Shown here one piece after another: positions 18,935 through 29,480 of a stretch of 41,217 nucleotides of DNA. The translations under genes and the position numbers were made by a program. The notes beneath the pieces are model-generated. The model made no database searches, was not told where the DNA came from, and saw only the letters and a list, made by a program, of their open reading frames with translations. Each line of letters starts with the position of its first letter. The first letter of the stretch is position 1. The stretch lies in assembly GCA_902806415.1 (NCBI GenBank), contig CADCWN010000292.1, positions 1 to 41,217 of the forward strand. The letters are read 5' to 3'. Source of the DNA: an uncultured Thermomicrobiales bacterium. Lineage in GTDB: Bacteria; Chloroflexota; Chloroflexia; Thermomicrobiales; CADCWN01.

Positions 18935-19807
18935 GTGGCGGTGTTCATCCTGGCGGAGACGGTGGCGCTGGAATGGTGGAAGGCGGTCATCCTGGGCGCG
19001 GTCCAGGGGGTGGCCGAACTGTTGCCGATCAGTTCCTCGGCGCACCTCGTCCTCGTCCCCTGGTTCTTCGGCTGGCCCAATCCGGGACTGACGTTCGACG
19101 TGGCGCTGCACATCGGCACCCTGGCGGCGGTGCTGATCTACTTCTGGGGCGACCTCTGGGGGATGCTGACCGCGCTCATCCGGGGACTCGCCCGGGGCAG
19201 GCCGCTGGCCGAGCCGAATGCGCGCCTGGGGTTGATGGTCGTCGCCGCGTCGATCCCCGGTGCCGTGATCGGTGTCGTCCTCAACGATCGGATCGATGCC
19301 TCCTTCCACGCGGCGAGCGCCAATCGCTCGGCGATCGCGATCATCGCGGTCGCCCTGATGGTGATGGGCGTCCTGCTGGCGCTCGCCGAGCGCGCGGCGC
19401 GGCACGTCCGCGACCTGAAGGAGGTCACCTTCCGCGATGCGCTGATCGTCGGCGCGGCGCAGGCGTTCGCCCTCATCCCCGGCGTCTCGCGCTCCGGCTC
19501 CACGATCACCACCGGGCTGTTCCTGGGGTTGCGGCGCGAGACGGCGGCGCGCTTCTCGTTTCTCCTCTCGGTGCCGATCACCGCCGGGGCGGCGCTGAAG
19601 CAGATGTACGACCTCTTCAGAGAGGGCGGGCTGACCGCCGCCGAGCGCCTGCCGTTCCTGATCGGTATCCTCACCGCCGGAATTGTCGGCTACGCTTGCA
19701 TCGCCTGGCTGCTGCGCTACCTCCAGCGCGCCACGACGATCATCTTCACCGTCTACCGCGTCGTGCTCGGCCTGATCGTGCTGGTGTTGCTGTTCATCCG
19801 CTCGTGA
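18935..19807 (+). CDS. uppP: Undecaprenyl-diphosphatase (UppP/BacA family)
   Basis: WWKAVILGAVQGVAELLPISSSAHLVLVPWFFGW...LIPGVSRSGSTITTGLFLGLRRETAARFSFLLSVPITAGA. GTG start assumed. Confidence 0.93.
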   Translation: MAVFILAETVALEWWKAVILGAVQGVAELLPISSSAHLVLVPWFFGWPNPGLTFDVALHIGTLAAVLIYFWGDLWGMLTALIRGLARGRPLAEPNARLGLMVVAASIPGAVIGVVLNDRIDASFHAASANRSAIAIIAVALMVMGVLLALAERAARHVRDLKEVTFRDALIVGAAQAFALIPGVSRSGSTITTGLFLGLRRETAARFSFLLSVPITAGAALKQMYDLFREGGLTAAERLPFLIGILTAGIVGYACIAWLLRYLQRATTIIFTVYRVVLGLIVLVLLFIRS

Positions 19808-20001
19808 GCACGCCAGACGTTCCGCTTCCCTTATGTAATTGCTATACACTATCGGTCGAGCAGATTGCTTCCGACGAGTGAAGTTTGGGGTGATTCTCGT
19901 GTGGGAATAGCCGCTCGCCCCACTCGTCAAAACTGTTGGGCGGCGAATCCGCCCGATTTTCTCGCGTTATCATTCCTTGGAGCGCACAAAAGGAGGGCGT
20001 G

Positions 20002-20610
20002 ATGGGGCACCGCATGGTTGGGCTCGTTGTGGTGTCGCTGCTTGTCGCCATCCTGACCGTTGCGTCTGGACACGAAACTCGCGCGAATGCCGCGACCGAT
20101 TGGCCTGCGTTCACCGCCGTCTATCGCGCGGAAGGATTATCGCGCGGCCATGAAGGAGAACCGGTCACAACTATCTGGCGGCTGACCTATCGCGATCTGC
20201 GGCACTGGCGCAAAGAAGTAATCGCCAGTGATGATCCGCGCGCGATCGGCACGGTCAGCGAGATGGCCGACACGGCCTACACGCAGGATTCGGCGATAAC
20301 CCGACACGCTGCAACGAGTGAGTACCCGGATGCGCCTGTAGTGCCGGAGCGTTGGCTGGTCCCCAACCGCGAACGTTTCTTGGTTGCGCAAGGGTATACC
20401 AGGGCGATAGATGCCAAGAGGCAGCAGGCGCGCTACACGAAGTCGGCGCGCTATCCCTGCTCGATCGCGTCCTGCGCGGCGACACCTACCTTCCTGGCGA
20501 CCGAGACAATTGTGTACCGCCTCGATCTCGGCCTGCCGGTCGAGGTGATCTCGGAGGTTGAGGGTATGGTCAGGGAGCGGATCACCCTGGTCGAGCTGAC
20601 CTTGCCATAG
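20002..20610 (+). CDS. Secreted hypothetical protein
   Basis: RBS-like aggagg upstream of ATG; signal-peptide-like MGHRMVGLVVVSLLVAILTVASGHETRANA. Confidence 0.65.
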   Translation: MGHRMVGLVVVSLLVAILTVASGHETRANAATDWPAFTAVYRAEGLSRGHEGEPVTTIWRLTYRDLRHWRKEVIASDDPRAIGTVSEMADTAYTQDSAITRHAATSEYPDAPVVPERWLVPNRERFLVAQGYTRAIDAKRQQARYTKSARYPCSIASCAATPTFLATETIVYRLDLGLPVEVISEVEGMVRERITLVELTLP

Positions 20611-20674
20611 GTCCTTGAGGGAGGGCACTATAGCGCGCTGGAGTCGAGGAAGAAGGTGGTCACCCCCTCGGTCC

Positions 20675-21037
20675 TCACTGCTCGATCACGATCTCGCTTA
20701 GGGGCTTGCCGCTCGCCCGGTCGAGCGCTTCCCGCACCTCTTCCAAGGCCACATCGACCGTCCCAGCCCACGCAAGCTGCTCGGGTGTGGATTCGACCAG
20801 CACCCCGGCGGCGCGCAACGCGGCACGCACCCGTTCACGATCGCGCGGTGGGTTCGCTTCCTCGCCGGGGAGGGCAGCGGTGAGTGGCACCAGTCGCTCG
20901 GCCAGCCACTTCCGCGCGACGCGCTCGGGCAGCTGGCCCTGGCGCTCCGCCTCTGCGTGCAGCAGGGCATACAGGTCGGGCTGCAAGGGGTAATATCTGC
21001 AACGACGCACGCCTATGGCAGCCGCCCGCCTCGACAC
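20675..21037 (-). CDS. Small hypothetical protein, antitoxin-like
   Basis: LQPDLYALLHAEAERQGQLPERVARKWLAERL...VREALDRASGKPLSEIVIEQ resembles RHH-type antitoxin-like small proteins; no toxin ORF adjacent. Confidence 0.45.
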   Translation of the reverse strand: MSRRAAAIGVRRCRYYPLQPDLYALLHAEAERQGQLPERVARKWLAERLVPLTAALPGEEANPPRDRERVRAALRAAGVLVESTPEQLAWAGTVDVALEEVREALDRASGKPLSEIVIEQ

Positions 21038-21143
21038 GGGGAGTGCGGAACCCCCCCGACTGACCGTGTGGGCGATGGTGAAACGCGCCGCCGGGCGGTG
21101 TTGGGCAGTCGAGAAGTTTGGCCTCAGCGTGCGGGAGACGCGC

Positions 21144-22451
21144 TCAGCGCATCTCCGCCACGATCTCCCGCGCCGCCGCCAGGGTCGCGTCCACGTCGCC
21201 CTCGGTGTGCGCCGTGGAGAGGTAGAACTTCTGGACGGCGGGGTTGACGAGGAAGCCGCGCGCCAATAAGCCCTCGTACCAGGCGCGCATCTTCTCGGGG
21301 TCGGCGGTCTGGGCCGAGCGGTAGTCGGTCACGGGCGTCGCGGTGAAGAGGACGGTCATGATCGGGCCGTCCCAGAGGACTTGCGCGGGGATCGCGGCCT
21401 CGGCGAGGAGTGCGCGGAAGCCGTGGCCGAGGCGGTCGCAGACGGCGCGCAGGCGGTCGTAGGTGCCGGGGCGGGCGAGCTCGTCGAGGGCCGCGACCCC
21501 GGCGGCGGCGGCGAGCGGATTGCCGCTGAACGTCCCGGCGAAGTAGGCGTAGCGGTCGTCGGTGTCGCGGCGGCGCGGGTCGGTCAGGTCGATCAGGTCG
21601 GCGCGCCCGGCGAGCGCCGCGATCGGGTAGCCGCCGCCGATCGTCTTGCCGTAGGCGGCGAGGTCGGGGACGACGCCGTAGTGCTCCTGCGCGCCGCCCT
21701 GGGCGAGGCGGAAGCCGGTCACGACCTCATCGAAGATCAGCAGCACATCGTTCGCCGCCGTCGCCTCGCGCAGCGCCTGGAGGAAGCCGGGTTGCGGCGG
21801 GATGACGCGCTGGTACGGCTCGACGATCACCGCCGCCAGCTCGTGTCGATAACACTCGATAATCTCGCGCGCCGCCTCGGCGTCGTTGAACGGCGCGACG
21901 AGGACCGTGTCGACCACGGCGCGCGGCACCCCGGCGGAGTCGGCGTGCCCGACCGGGTAGTCGCTCGGCACCCGCGGCGCGTAGGCGACAACCGCGTAGT
22001 CGCCATGCCCGTGGTAGCCGCCCTCGAACTTGAGGATCTTGTCGCGCCCGGTGTGGGCGCGGGCGAGGCGCAGGGCGAGGCCGGTCGCCTCCGAGCCGGT
22101 CGAGGCGAACTTGACCTTCTCGGCGCAGGGGACGGCGGCGACGATCCGCTCGGCCAGCTCGATCGCCGGGGCGTTGAGGGCGTAGAAGTGCGAACCGAGC
22201 GCCGCTTGCCGCGTCACCGCCTCCACGATCGCCGGGTGGGCATGGCCGAGGATCAGCGGGCCGGAGCCGAGGACATAGTCGAGGTAGGCCGCGCCATCGG
22301 CGTCGTAGATCGTGCTCCCCGCGCCGTGGGTCGCCACGAACGACTTGCCTGCCGGGAGTTGCGTCCCGATCGCCCCCCAGGGCAGGACCGCCCCTGCCCG
22401 CGCCGCCCAGGCCGCGTTGCCGTCCCCACGGGCCTGCTCGCTGCTCACCAT
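21144..22451 (-). CDS. Class III aminotransferase, glutamate-1-semialdehyde 2,1-aminomutase-like
   Basis: YLDYVLGSGPLILGHAHPAIVEAV...FASTGSEATGLALRLARAHTGRDKILKFEGGYHGHGD...LLIFDEVVTGFR...GKTIGGGYPIAALAG. Confidence 0.85.
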   Translation of the reverse strand: MVSSEQARGDGNAAWAARAGAVLPWGAIGTQLPAGKSFVATHGAGSTIYDADGAAYLDYVLGSGPLILGHAHPAIVEAVTRQAALGSHFYALNAPAIELAERIVAAVPCAEKVKFASTGSEATGLALRLARAHTGRDKILKFEGGYHGHGDYAVVAYAPRVPSDYPVGHADSAGVPRAVVDTVLVAPFNDAEAAREIIECYRHELAAVIVEPYQRVIPPQPGFLQALREATAANDVLLIFDEVVTGFRLAQGGAQEHYGVVPDLAAYGKTIGGGYPIAALAGRADLIDLTDPRRRDTDDRYAYFAGTFSGNPLAAAAGVAALDELARPGTYDRLRAVCDRLGHGFRALLAEAAIPAQVLWDGPIMTVLFTATPVTDYRSAQTADPEKMRAWYEGLLARGFLVNPAVQKFYLSTAHTEGDVDATLAAAREIVAEMR

Positions 22452-22464
22452 CGTGTTTCCTCCT

Positions 22465-22555
22465 AGTCGTCAGTCGTCAGAAAGGGTAGCGCGAGGCTAT
22501 TGGCTCACTGGCTTGCCTTTTCTCACTGACGACTGACGATTGACGACTGACGACT
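22465..22555. repeat. Heptad-unit hairpin, locus B
   Basis: agtcgtcagtcgtcag...aaagg (22465-) versus cctttt...ctgacgactgacgattgacgact (-22555). Confidence 0.8.
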
Positions 22556-22558
22556 CGT

Positions 22559-23317
22559 CTACCTCGTCGCCCACGCCCGCCGCGCCGCGCTGTTGTGGGC
22601 GGCGCGTTCGAGATCGTCCGCCAGGGGCGGGAGTTCGACCGGGCCGTGGCGGCGCGCGAGGGCCTGGGTCAGCAGGAGGTCGGTGAACCAGGGGTTCTTG
22701 GGCAGCAGCGAGCCGTGGAGATAGCAGCCGTAGGCGTGGCGATAGCGTGCGCCGCCGGTGCCATCCCGCCCGTTGTTGCCCGCCCCGACCGTCACGGTGC
22801 CGAACGGCGCGGCCCCCGGCCCGACGAAGGTGAGCGCGCTGTGATTCTCGAAGCCGACGAGGTCGCCATCCGGGGTGGCGATGATGCTGTTGCCGATGAA
22901 GCGATCCGGCCCTGCCTCGCTCGTCACGTCGATGATGCCGATGCCGGGGAGTTCGGGGCCGTTGTGCGGGCGGTAGTGGTGGCCGAAGAGTTGGTAGCCG
23001 CCGCAAATCGTCAGCGCCACCGCGTCGGCCTCGATCGCCTCGCGGATCGTCGCGCCCTTGTCGCCGTTGTCGCGCCGCGCCAGGTCGGCGGCGACGGCGA
23101 TCTGCTCCTTGTCCTGCCCGCCGCCGAAGAAGTAGAGATCGTGATAGCCCGGCGTCAGGCGCTCGCCGATCCCGACCTGCTCGATCGTGACGGCGAGCCC
23201 GCGCCACTCCGCCCGGCGCGTCAGGGCGATGATATTCCCCCGATCGCCGTAGATATTCATCTCGGCACCGTAGAGGAACGCGATTCGCAAATCCAAGCCG
23301 GTGAGAGTGGCGGGCAT
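22559..23317 (-). CDS. gatD: GatD-like type-1 glutamine amidotransferase (CobB/CobQ-like GATase)
   Basis: LRIAFLYGAEMNIYGDRGNIIALTRRAEWRGL...YFFGGGQDKEQ...ALTICGGYQLFGHHY...IGNSIIATPDGDLVGFENHSALTFVG...YGCYLHGSLLPKNPWFTDLLL. Confidence 0.85.
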   Translation of the reverse strand: MPATLTGLDLRIAFLYGAEMNIYGDRGNIIALTRRAEWRGLAVTIEQVGIGERLTPGYHDLYFFGGGQDKEQIAVAADLARRDNGDKGATIREAIEADAVALTICGGYQLFGHHYRPHNGPELPGIGIIDVTSEAGPDRFIGNSIIATPDGDLVGFENHSALTFVGPGAAPFGTVTVGAGNNGRDGTGGARYRHAYGCYLHGSLLPKNPWFTDLLLTQALARRHGPVELPPLADDLERAAHNSAARRAWATR

Positions 23318-23890
23318 CTCTTCCCCCTGTACGAATAGCGTGCGGCGACGATGCGCCCTCACCATGGCTACACCTGATAGAATGAAGGGTAGCAGCGGTT
23401 CGGCATGAGATGCAATCGGGGCTGCCCCAATCGCGGACTGAGGCGAAGTGATCTGGTCGGACGATGGCATGGCTCTTGCCAACTCTGCTCGTGAGTCGCG
23501 CTGGCTCCCGTGCCCAATGCGGGTACAAGTCGCCGCCTCCCTAACGATAGTGTAACCGGAGCAGTGGCACTCTCGTTAAATGACCAGGTTGTTCCTCCCG
23601 AGGGCAGCCCTACGGGTCGCCGAGGCGGCGCGTAGGCGACGATGAGGAAGGACTCGGGGTCGGTAGCCTTGGCTGCCGCGAATTGGTACCAATGCTGGCT
23701 AGCCGGAAGAGGCGAGTCGAGGGAGAATAGGGGGAACACCCGCGCTCCGTGCCCCTATTCATTATCCGTATCCTCCCGACGATCGTAGTACAGATCAGGG
23801 CCGATCTCAGGAACAGGCGAGACCCCTCTGGCGTTATAGTTGGTGGAGATTCCTCTCATCGGGGATCGCTAGCACAAAGGAGCGTAAGAG

Positions 23891-24091
23891 ATGGCCGACA
23901 ACGAGCAGCGCGACATCGCTACCCGGATGACTGATTCAGAGGCGCTGACGCAGCAGATCGACGAAGTGACCCCCGAGCAACAGGAATGGTTCCGGCTCGC
24001 GGGGTTCAGCCGCATCGAATGGCAGCGATTGGTGTACGCCCGCTGGCGCCATCGCCAGGGCTTGCTGACGGATAATCCCCAGGGGCAATAG
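23891..24091 (+). CDS. Small hypothetical protein (66 aa)
   Basis: aaaggag RBS-like sequence upstream; MADNEQRDIATRMTDSEALTQQIDEVTPEQQEWFRLAGFSRIEWQRLVYARWRHRQGLLTDNPQGQ. Confidence 0.5.
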   Translation: MADNEQRDIATRMTDSEALTQQIDEVTPEQQEWFRLAGFSRIEWQRLVYARWRHRQGLLTDNPQGQ

Positions 24092-24164
24092 AATCGTATA
24101 CCCGCCGGTGATGCCATCGTTGTCGCTCGACGCGTTGGCCGGGGTGTGAATAAGAGAGTGACCG

Positions 24165-24350
24165 ATGGCTGGAGAAGAGCGCCGTGGGGCGAATAAGCTG
24201 ATCGAGCAGGCGAAGGAGACGGTCGATCGTCTCGCGGAGGCCCTGGATACGCTGCTCAATGGGCAGCGCCCGGCTCCCGCCCTGGTGCCGGTTCGGCGGC
24301 CCTCCCCGGAAGAGATCCGCCGCCACACTCGTCGCCAGCGCGGTTACTGA
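24165..24350 (+). CDS. Small hypothetical protein (61 aa)
   Basis: MAGEERRGANKLIEQAKETVDRLAEALDTLLNGQ..., amphipathic helical N-terminus. Confidence 0.45.
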   Translation: MAGEERRGANKLIEQAKETVDRLAEALDTLLNGQRPAPALVPVRRPSPEEIRRHTRRQRGY

Positions 24351-24520
24351 TCGCGGGGTTGCGAATGGACAATCGAAGGATCGCCGAGGTGCGCGGGTAC
24401 GACCGTTAGAGGTCGCGCCCGCGCGCTGTTTCTCCCACTAGCGCGACGAGCGACGTCCCGCCACTCAGTAGCCCTACCCCTGTCTCCGTGCCACCTCAAA
24501 GGTTGGTCCTGTCCGGGTGG

Positions 24521-25240
24521 TCAGTCATCGATCGCGCGTTCGCCCGCACCATAGATGAAGTAGGTCGCCGTCTCGCACACCGCGACCGCGAGTCCGGCGG
24601 CGGCACAACGGGTGGTGAGTTCTTCGGGTTCGTAAAAATTCTTGACAATTCGGTATTCGCGACCGTCGTTGAGGCGGCGGATCATCGTCTGCTCCGTCGC
24701 TGCGGGGAGTTGGTGATCGGCGGCGGTGCTGCTCGGCTCCCGCCGACCGTCAACGAAAAAGACCTTACCGCCCGGCCGGAGCCCAGCGCGACCGTCCACA
24801 AGAACTGATCGAGCCGTTCGAGCGGCACATGCGAGATCCAGAAGCCGAAGCAGACGGCGTCGTGTTGCCGATCGGGTTGCCACGCGAAGGGGTCCCCATT
24901 GACGTAGGCGACGATCTCCCCGACGCGACCGGCCAGCTTGGCGCGATTGATCGCGATCATCTCCGGCGAGGCATCGACCGCCGTGACCGAGCGCGCCGTA
25001 CGGACAAGCCGCTCGGTCCAGATGCCGGTTCCCGGCGCGAGCTCGAGAATGTCGCCGCCCGCCCCGAGCGCGTCGAACGCCGCGAAGACCGCCTCCGTCT
25101 CCGCGTGCCAGCGACCATTCGCCTCCGGCCCGTGATCGTAACGCCCGCGACGGGAGAACCACTCGTCGTATTCGCCGACGCACTAGCGGTAATACTCGAC
25201 CATCTCGGTGAGCGTGTCGGCGGGGACGTTGGGGTTCATT
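24521..25240 (-). pseudogene. SAM-dependent methyltransferase with a premature TAG and a -1 frameshift
   Basis: MNPNVPADTLTEMVEYYR*CVGEYDEWFSRRGRYDHGPEANGRWHAETEAVF...GDILELAPGTGIWTERLVRTARSVTAVDASPEMI...FLWTV | shift | GLRPGGKVFFVDGRREPSS...YRIVKNFYEPEELTTRCAAAGL. Confidence 0.82.
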
Positions 25241-25249
25241 GGCTCCTCC

Positions 25250-25360
25250 AGTCGCGAGTCGTGGGTCGTGAGTCGTGTGTGCATTACTGTGGCACGGCGC
25301 TTGGATCACAAGCACATTGTCTGAGGGACGATCTCATGACTCACGACCCACGACTCGCGA

Positions 25361-25362
<2 letters not shown>
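25250..25362. repeat. Heptad-unit hairpin, locus C
   Basis: agtcgcgagtcgtgggtcgtgagtcgtg (25250-25277) versus catgactcacgacccacgactcgcgact (25335-25362), 27/28 complementary. Confidence 0.92.
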
Positions 25363-27334
<1,972 letters not shown>

Positions 27335-27459
27335 CGCCGTCCCTTCACCATCCTAGCGCCCGTTGTCGCGCCGCTGTCGTGGGCGACGTTGCGCGCGACA
27401 GGGTCGGGGGTATTGTCCGCCCGGCTCGGGGGGGGCGTCAAGCGCGAGGGGGGCGGGTG

Positions 27460-27545
27460 ACCCGCGGAGCGCACGGAGAGAACGGAAGAGGGGACGAGGT
27501 TGAACCACAGAGCGCACAGAGGACACAGAGACGAGAGGGAGAGGA
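27460..27545. repeat. Purine-rich CACAGAG-type intergenic repeat
   Basis: cgcggagcgcacggagagaacggaagag...aaccacagagcgcacagaggacacagagacgagag: two diverged related blocks. Confidence 0.6.
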
Positions 27546-27607
27546 GAAAAGACGTGGGCGGGATAGGTGTTGTCGGCGGCAGCTGTAGGCGGTGAGGATG
27601 GCAGGCG

Positions 27608-27635
27608 GTTGAAACCCCCAGCCGGGGGTTTCAAC
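27608..27635. repeat. Perfect short hairpin gttgaaaccccc-agcc-gggggtttcaac
   Basis: 12-bp perfect stem with 4-nt loop, downstream of cobQ. Confidence 0.8.
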
Positions 27636-27701
27636 CCCTCGGCTACCCACGTTTACCGCAAGGCGTCCATCGACATCTATCCTCCGCCCCTCCCAACCAC
27701 T

Positions 27702-29225
27702 TCACAGCCCCAGCAGCCCATAAATCCTCGGCATATCCAGGTGCTCGCGGAGGTGCGCGGCCAGGCGGTCGAACGGGTCGTCGGCGGTTGCGCGGCCCCA
27801 GTCGCGCGGAGCAACCCCCTTGCGGCGGGCGAGGTTGGTCAGGATGGTGGCGCGCAGGGGCGAGCTGTCGAAGAAGCCGTGCATGTAGGTGCCGACGATC
27901 AGCCCGTCGGCACTGATCGCGCCATCCGGCTCGTCCACGGCGACGCCCTGGCGTTCGTTCAACCGGAGAGTCGCGGGCAGGGGGCCGACCGTCTGGCCCA
28001 TGTGGATCTCGTAGCCGGTCGCGGGCAGGCCCCGCGCCCCGGCGAAGAGGCCATGATTGGCGCTGACAACGCCGCTGGCGCGGTCGGTCGTCTTCTCGCG
28101 CGCGAAGATGGTGCGGAGGGGCAGCAGGCCGAGGCCGACTGTCGCCGCCTCGTCCGACTCCACGCCGAACGGGTCGGCGATCGTCTCGCCGAGGATCTGG
28201 AAGCCGCCGCAAATCCCGATCGTCGGCGTGCCGCCGCGCGCCAGGGCGACGATCGCGCGGTCCAGCCCGCGCTCGCGCAGGGCGGCGAGGTCGGCGATCG
28301 TGCTCTTCGTGCCGGGGAGGATCAGGAGGTCCGGTGTGCCGAGTTGCGCGGCCTCGCCGACGAAGCGGACCCGCACCCCCGGTTCGTTCGCCAGCGGATC
28401 GAAGTCGTCGAAGTTACTGATCTGCGGCAGGCGGATCACCGCGATGTCGAGGACGGTCGGCCCGTTGGCGGCTTCGGCGTTCGGGCGGCGATCGAGCGCG
28501 ACCGAGTCCTCCTCGGGCAGTCCCAGCCGTGACAGGTGGGGGATGACGCCGAGGACCGGGACGCCGACCCGCGCGGTGATCATGTCGAGGCCGGGCCGCA
28601 GGAGCGCCACGTCGCCGCGAAACTTGTTGATCAGCAGGCCGCGCACGCGCGCTCGCTCGTCCGGTTCGAGCAGTTCCAGCGTCCCCAGCAGGGCGGCGAA
28701 GACCCCGCCGCGATCGATGTCGCCGACGAGCAGGACCGGCGCGTCGGCGAGGGCCGCGACCCGCATGTTGACGATGTCGCCCGCCCTGAGATTGATCTCC
28801 GCCGGGCTGCCCGCCCCCTCGATGATGACGATGTCGTGGGCGGCACGCAGCGTGTCCAGGCTCGCGGCGATCGTGTCGAGCAGGGTCGCGCGGTGGGTGT
28901 AGTAGTCGCGCCAGGGGAAGGTGCGCCAGACCTTGCCGCGCACGATCACCTGCGAGCGCATCCCCGCCTCCGGCTTCAGCAGGATGGGGTTCATGTCCAC
29001 GGTCGGCTCGATCCCGGCGGCGCGGGCTTGCGTCGCCTGCGAGCGCCCGATCTCACCACCGTCGATCGTCACGGCGGCGTTGAGCGCCATGTTCTGCGCC
29101 TTGAACGGGGCGACCCGGTAACCATCCTGGTGCAGGAGGCGGCAGAGCCCCGCGACCAGGACACTCTTGCCGACATCCGAGGCGGTCCCCTGGATCATCA
29201 GCGTCGTCGCCGGTCGTTGGCCCAC
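27702..29225 (-). CDS. cobQ: Cobyric acid synthase
   Basis: LMIQGTASDVGKSVLVAGLCRLLHQDGYRVAPFKAQNMALNAAVTIDGGEIGRSQATQARAAGIEPTVDMNPILLKP...GTKSTIADL...GICGGFQILGETI...YEIHMGQT...GTYMHGFFDS. Confidence 0.97.
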   Translation of the reverse strand: MGQRPATTLMIQGTASDVGKSVLVAGLCRLLHQDGYRVAPFKAQNMALNAAVTIDGGEIGRSQATQARAAGIEPTVDMNPILLKPEAGMRSQVIVRGKVWRTFPWRDYYTHRATLLDTIAASLDTLRAAHDIVIIEGAGSPAEINLRAGDIVNMRVAALADAPVLLVGDIDRGGVFAALLGTLELLEPDERARVRGLLINKFRGDVALLRPGLDMITARVGVPVLGVIPHLSRLGLPEEDSVALDRRPNAEAANGPTVLDIAVIRLPQISNFDDFDPLANEPGVRVRFVGEAAQLGTPDLLILPGTKSTIADLAALRERGLDRAIVALARGGTPTIGICGGFQILGETIADPFGVESDEAATVGLGLLPLRTIFAREKTTDRASGVVSANHGLFAGARGLPATGYEIHMGQTVGPLPATLRLNERQGVAVDEPDGAISADGLIVGTYMHGFFDSSPLRATILTNLARRKGVAPRDWGRATADDPFDRLAAHLREHLDMPRIYGLLGL

Positions 29226-29280
29226 CCTCGCCCCCTCGCTCCGTGCGCATCGTCTCAGCGCGGGATGATACCACCGGGGG

Positions 29281-29396
29281 TGGGCGGTCCGTAGTCCATA
29301 GTCCGTAGTCTGTAGAGTCTGGTTGCGGCACCACGCCTGTCTTCTGGCGATGAGCCGGAACGCGCGCTCTACAGACTACGGACTACGGACCGCCCA
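29281..29396. repeat. Heptad-unit hairpin, locus D
   Basis: tgggcggtccgtagtccatagtccgtagtctgtagag (29281-29317) versus ctctacagactacggactacggaccgccca (29367-29396). Left arm carries one extra 7-bp unit. Confidence 0.92.
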
Positions 29397-29480
29397 CTGC
29401 GTAGACAGAACGACCGCGCAGCGCCTACAATCCCACGGCACATAATGTGGCTAAGCTGGATGCGACGATGAGGGAGTGGC

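Noticed and set aside
18887-19930. 347-aa minus-strand ORF opposite uppP
   Set aside because: His/Asp/Arg/Gln-rich shadow ORF with no recognisable domain.
23368-23739. 123-aa minus-strand ORF upstream of the gatD-like gene as a MurT relic
   Set aside because: No Mur-ligase ATP-binding or zinc-ribbon motif recognisable; left unannotated.
29226-29480. Cobalamin riboswitch upstream of cobQ
   Set aside because: No B12-box-like conserved core recognised; the interval is occupied by the locus D hairpin.
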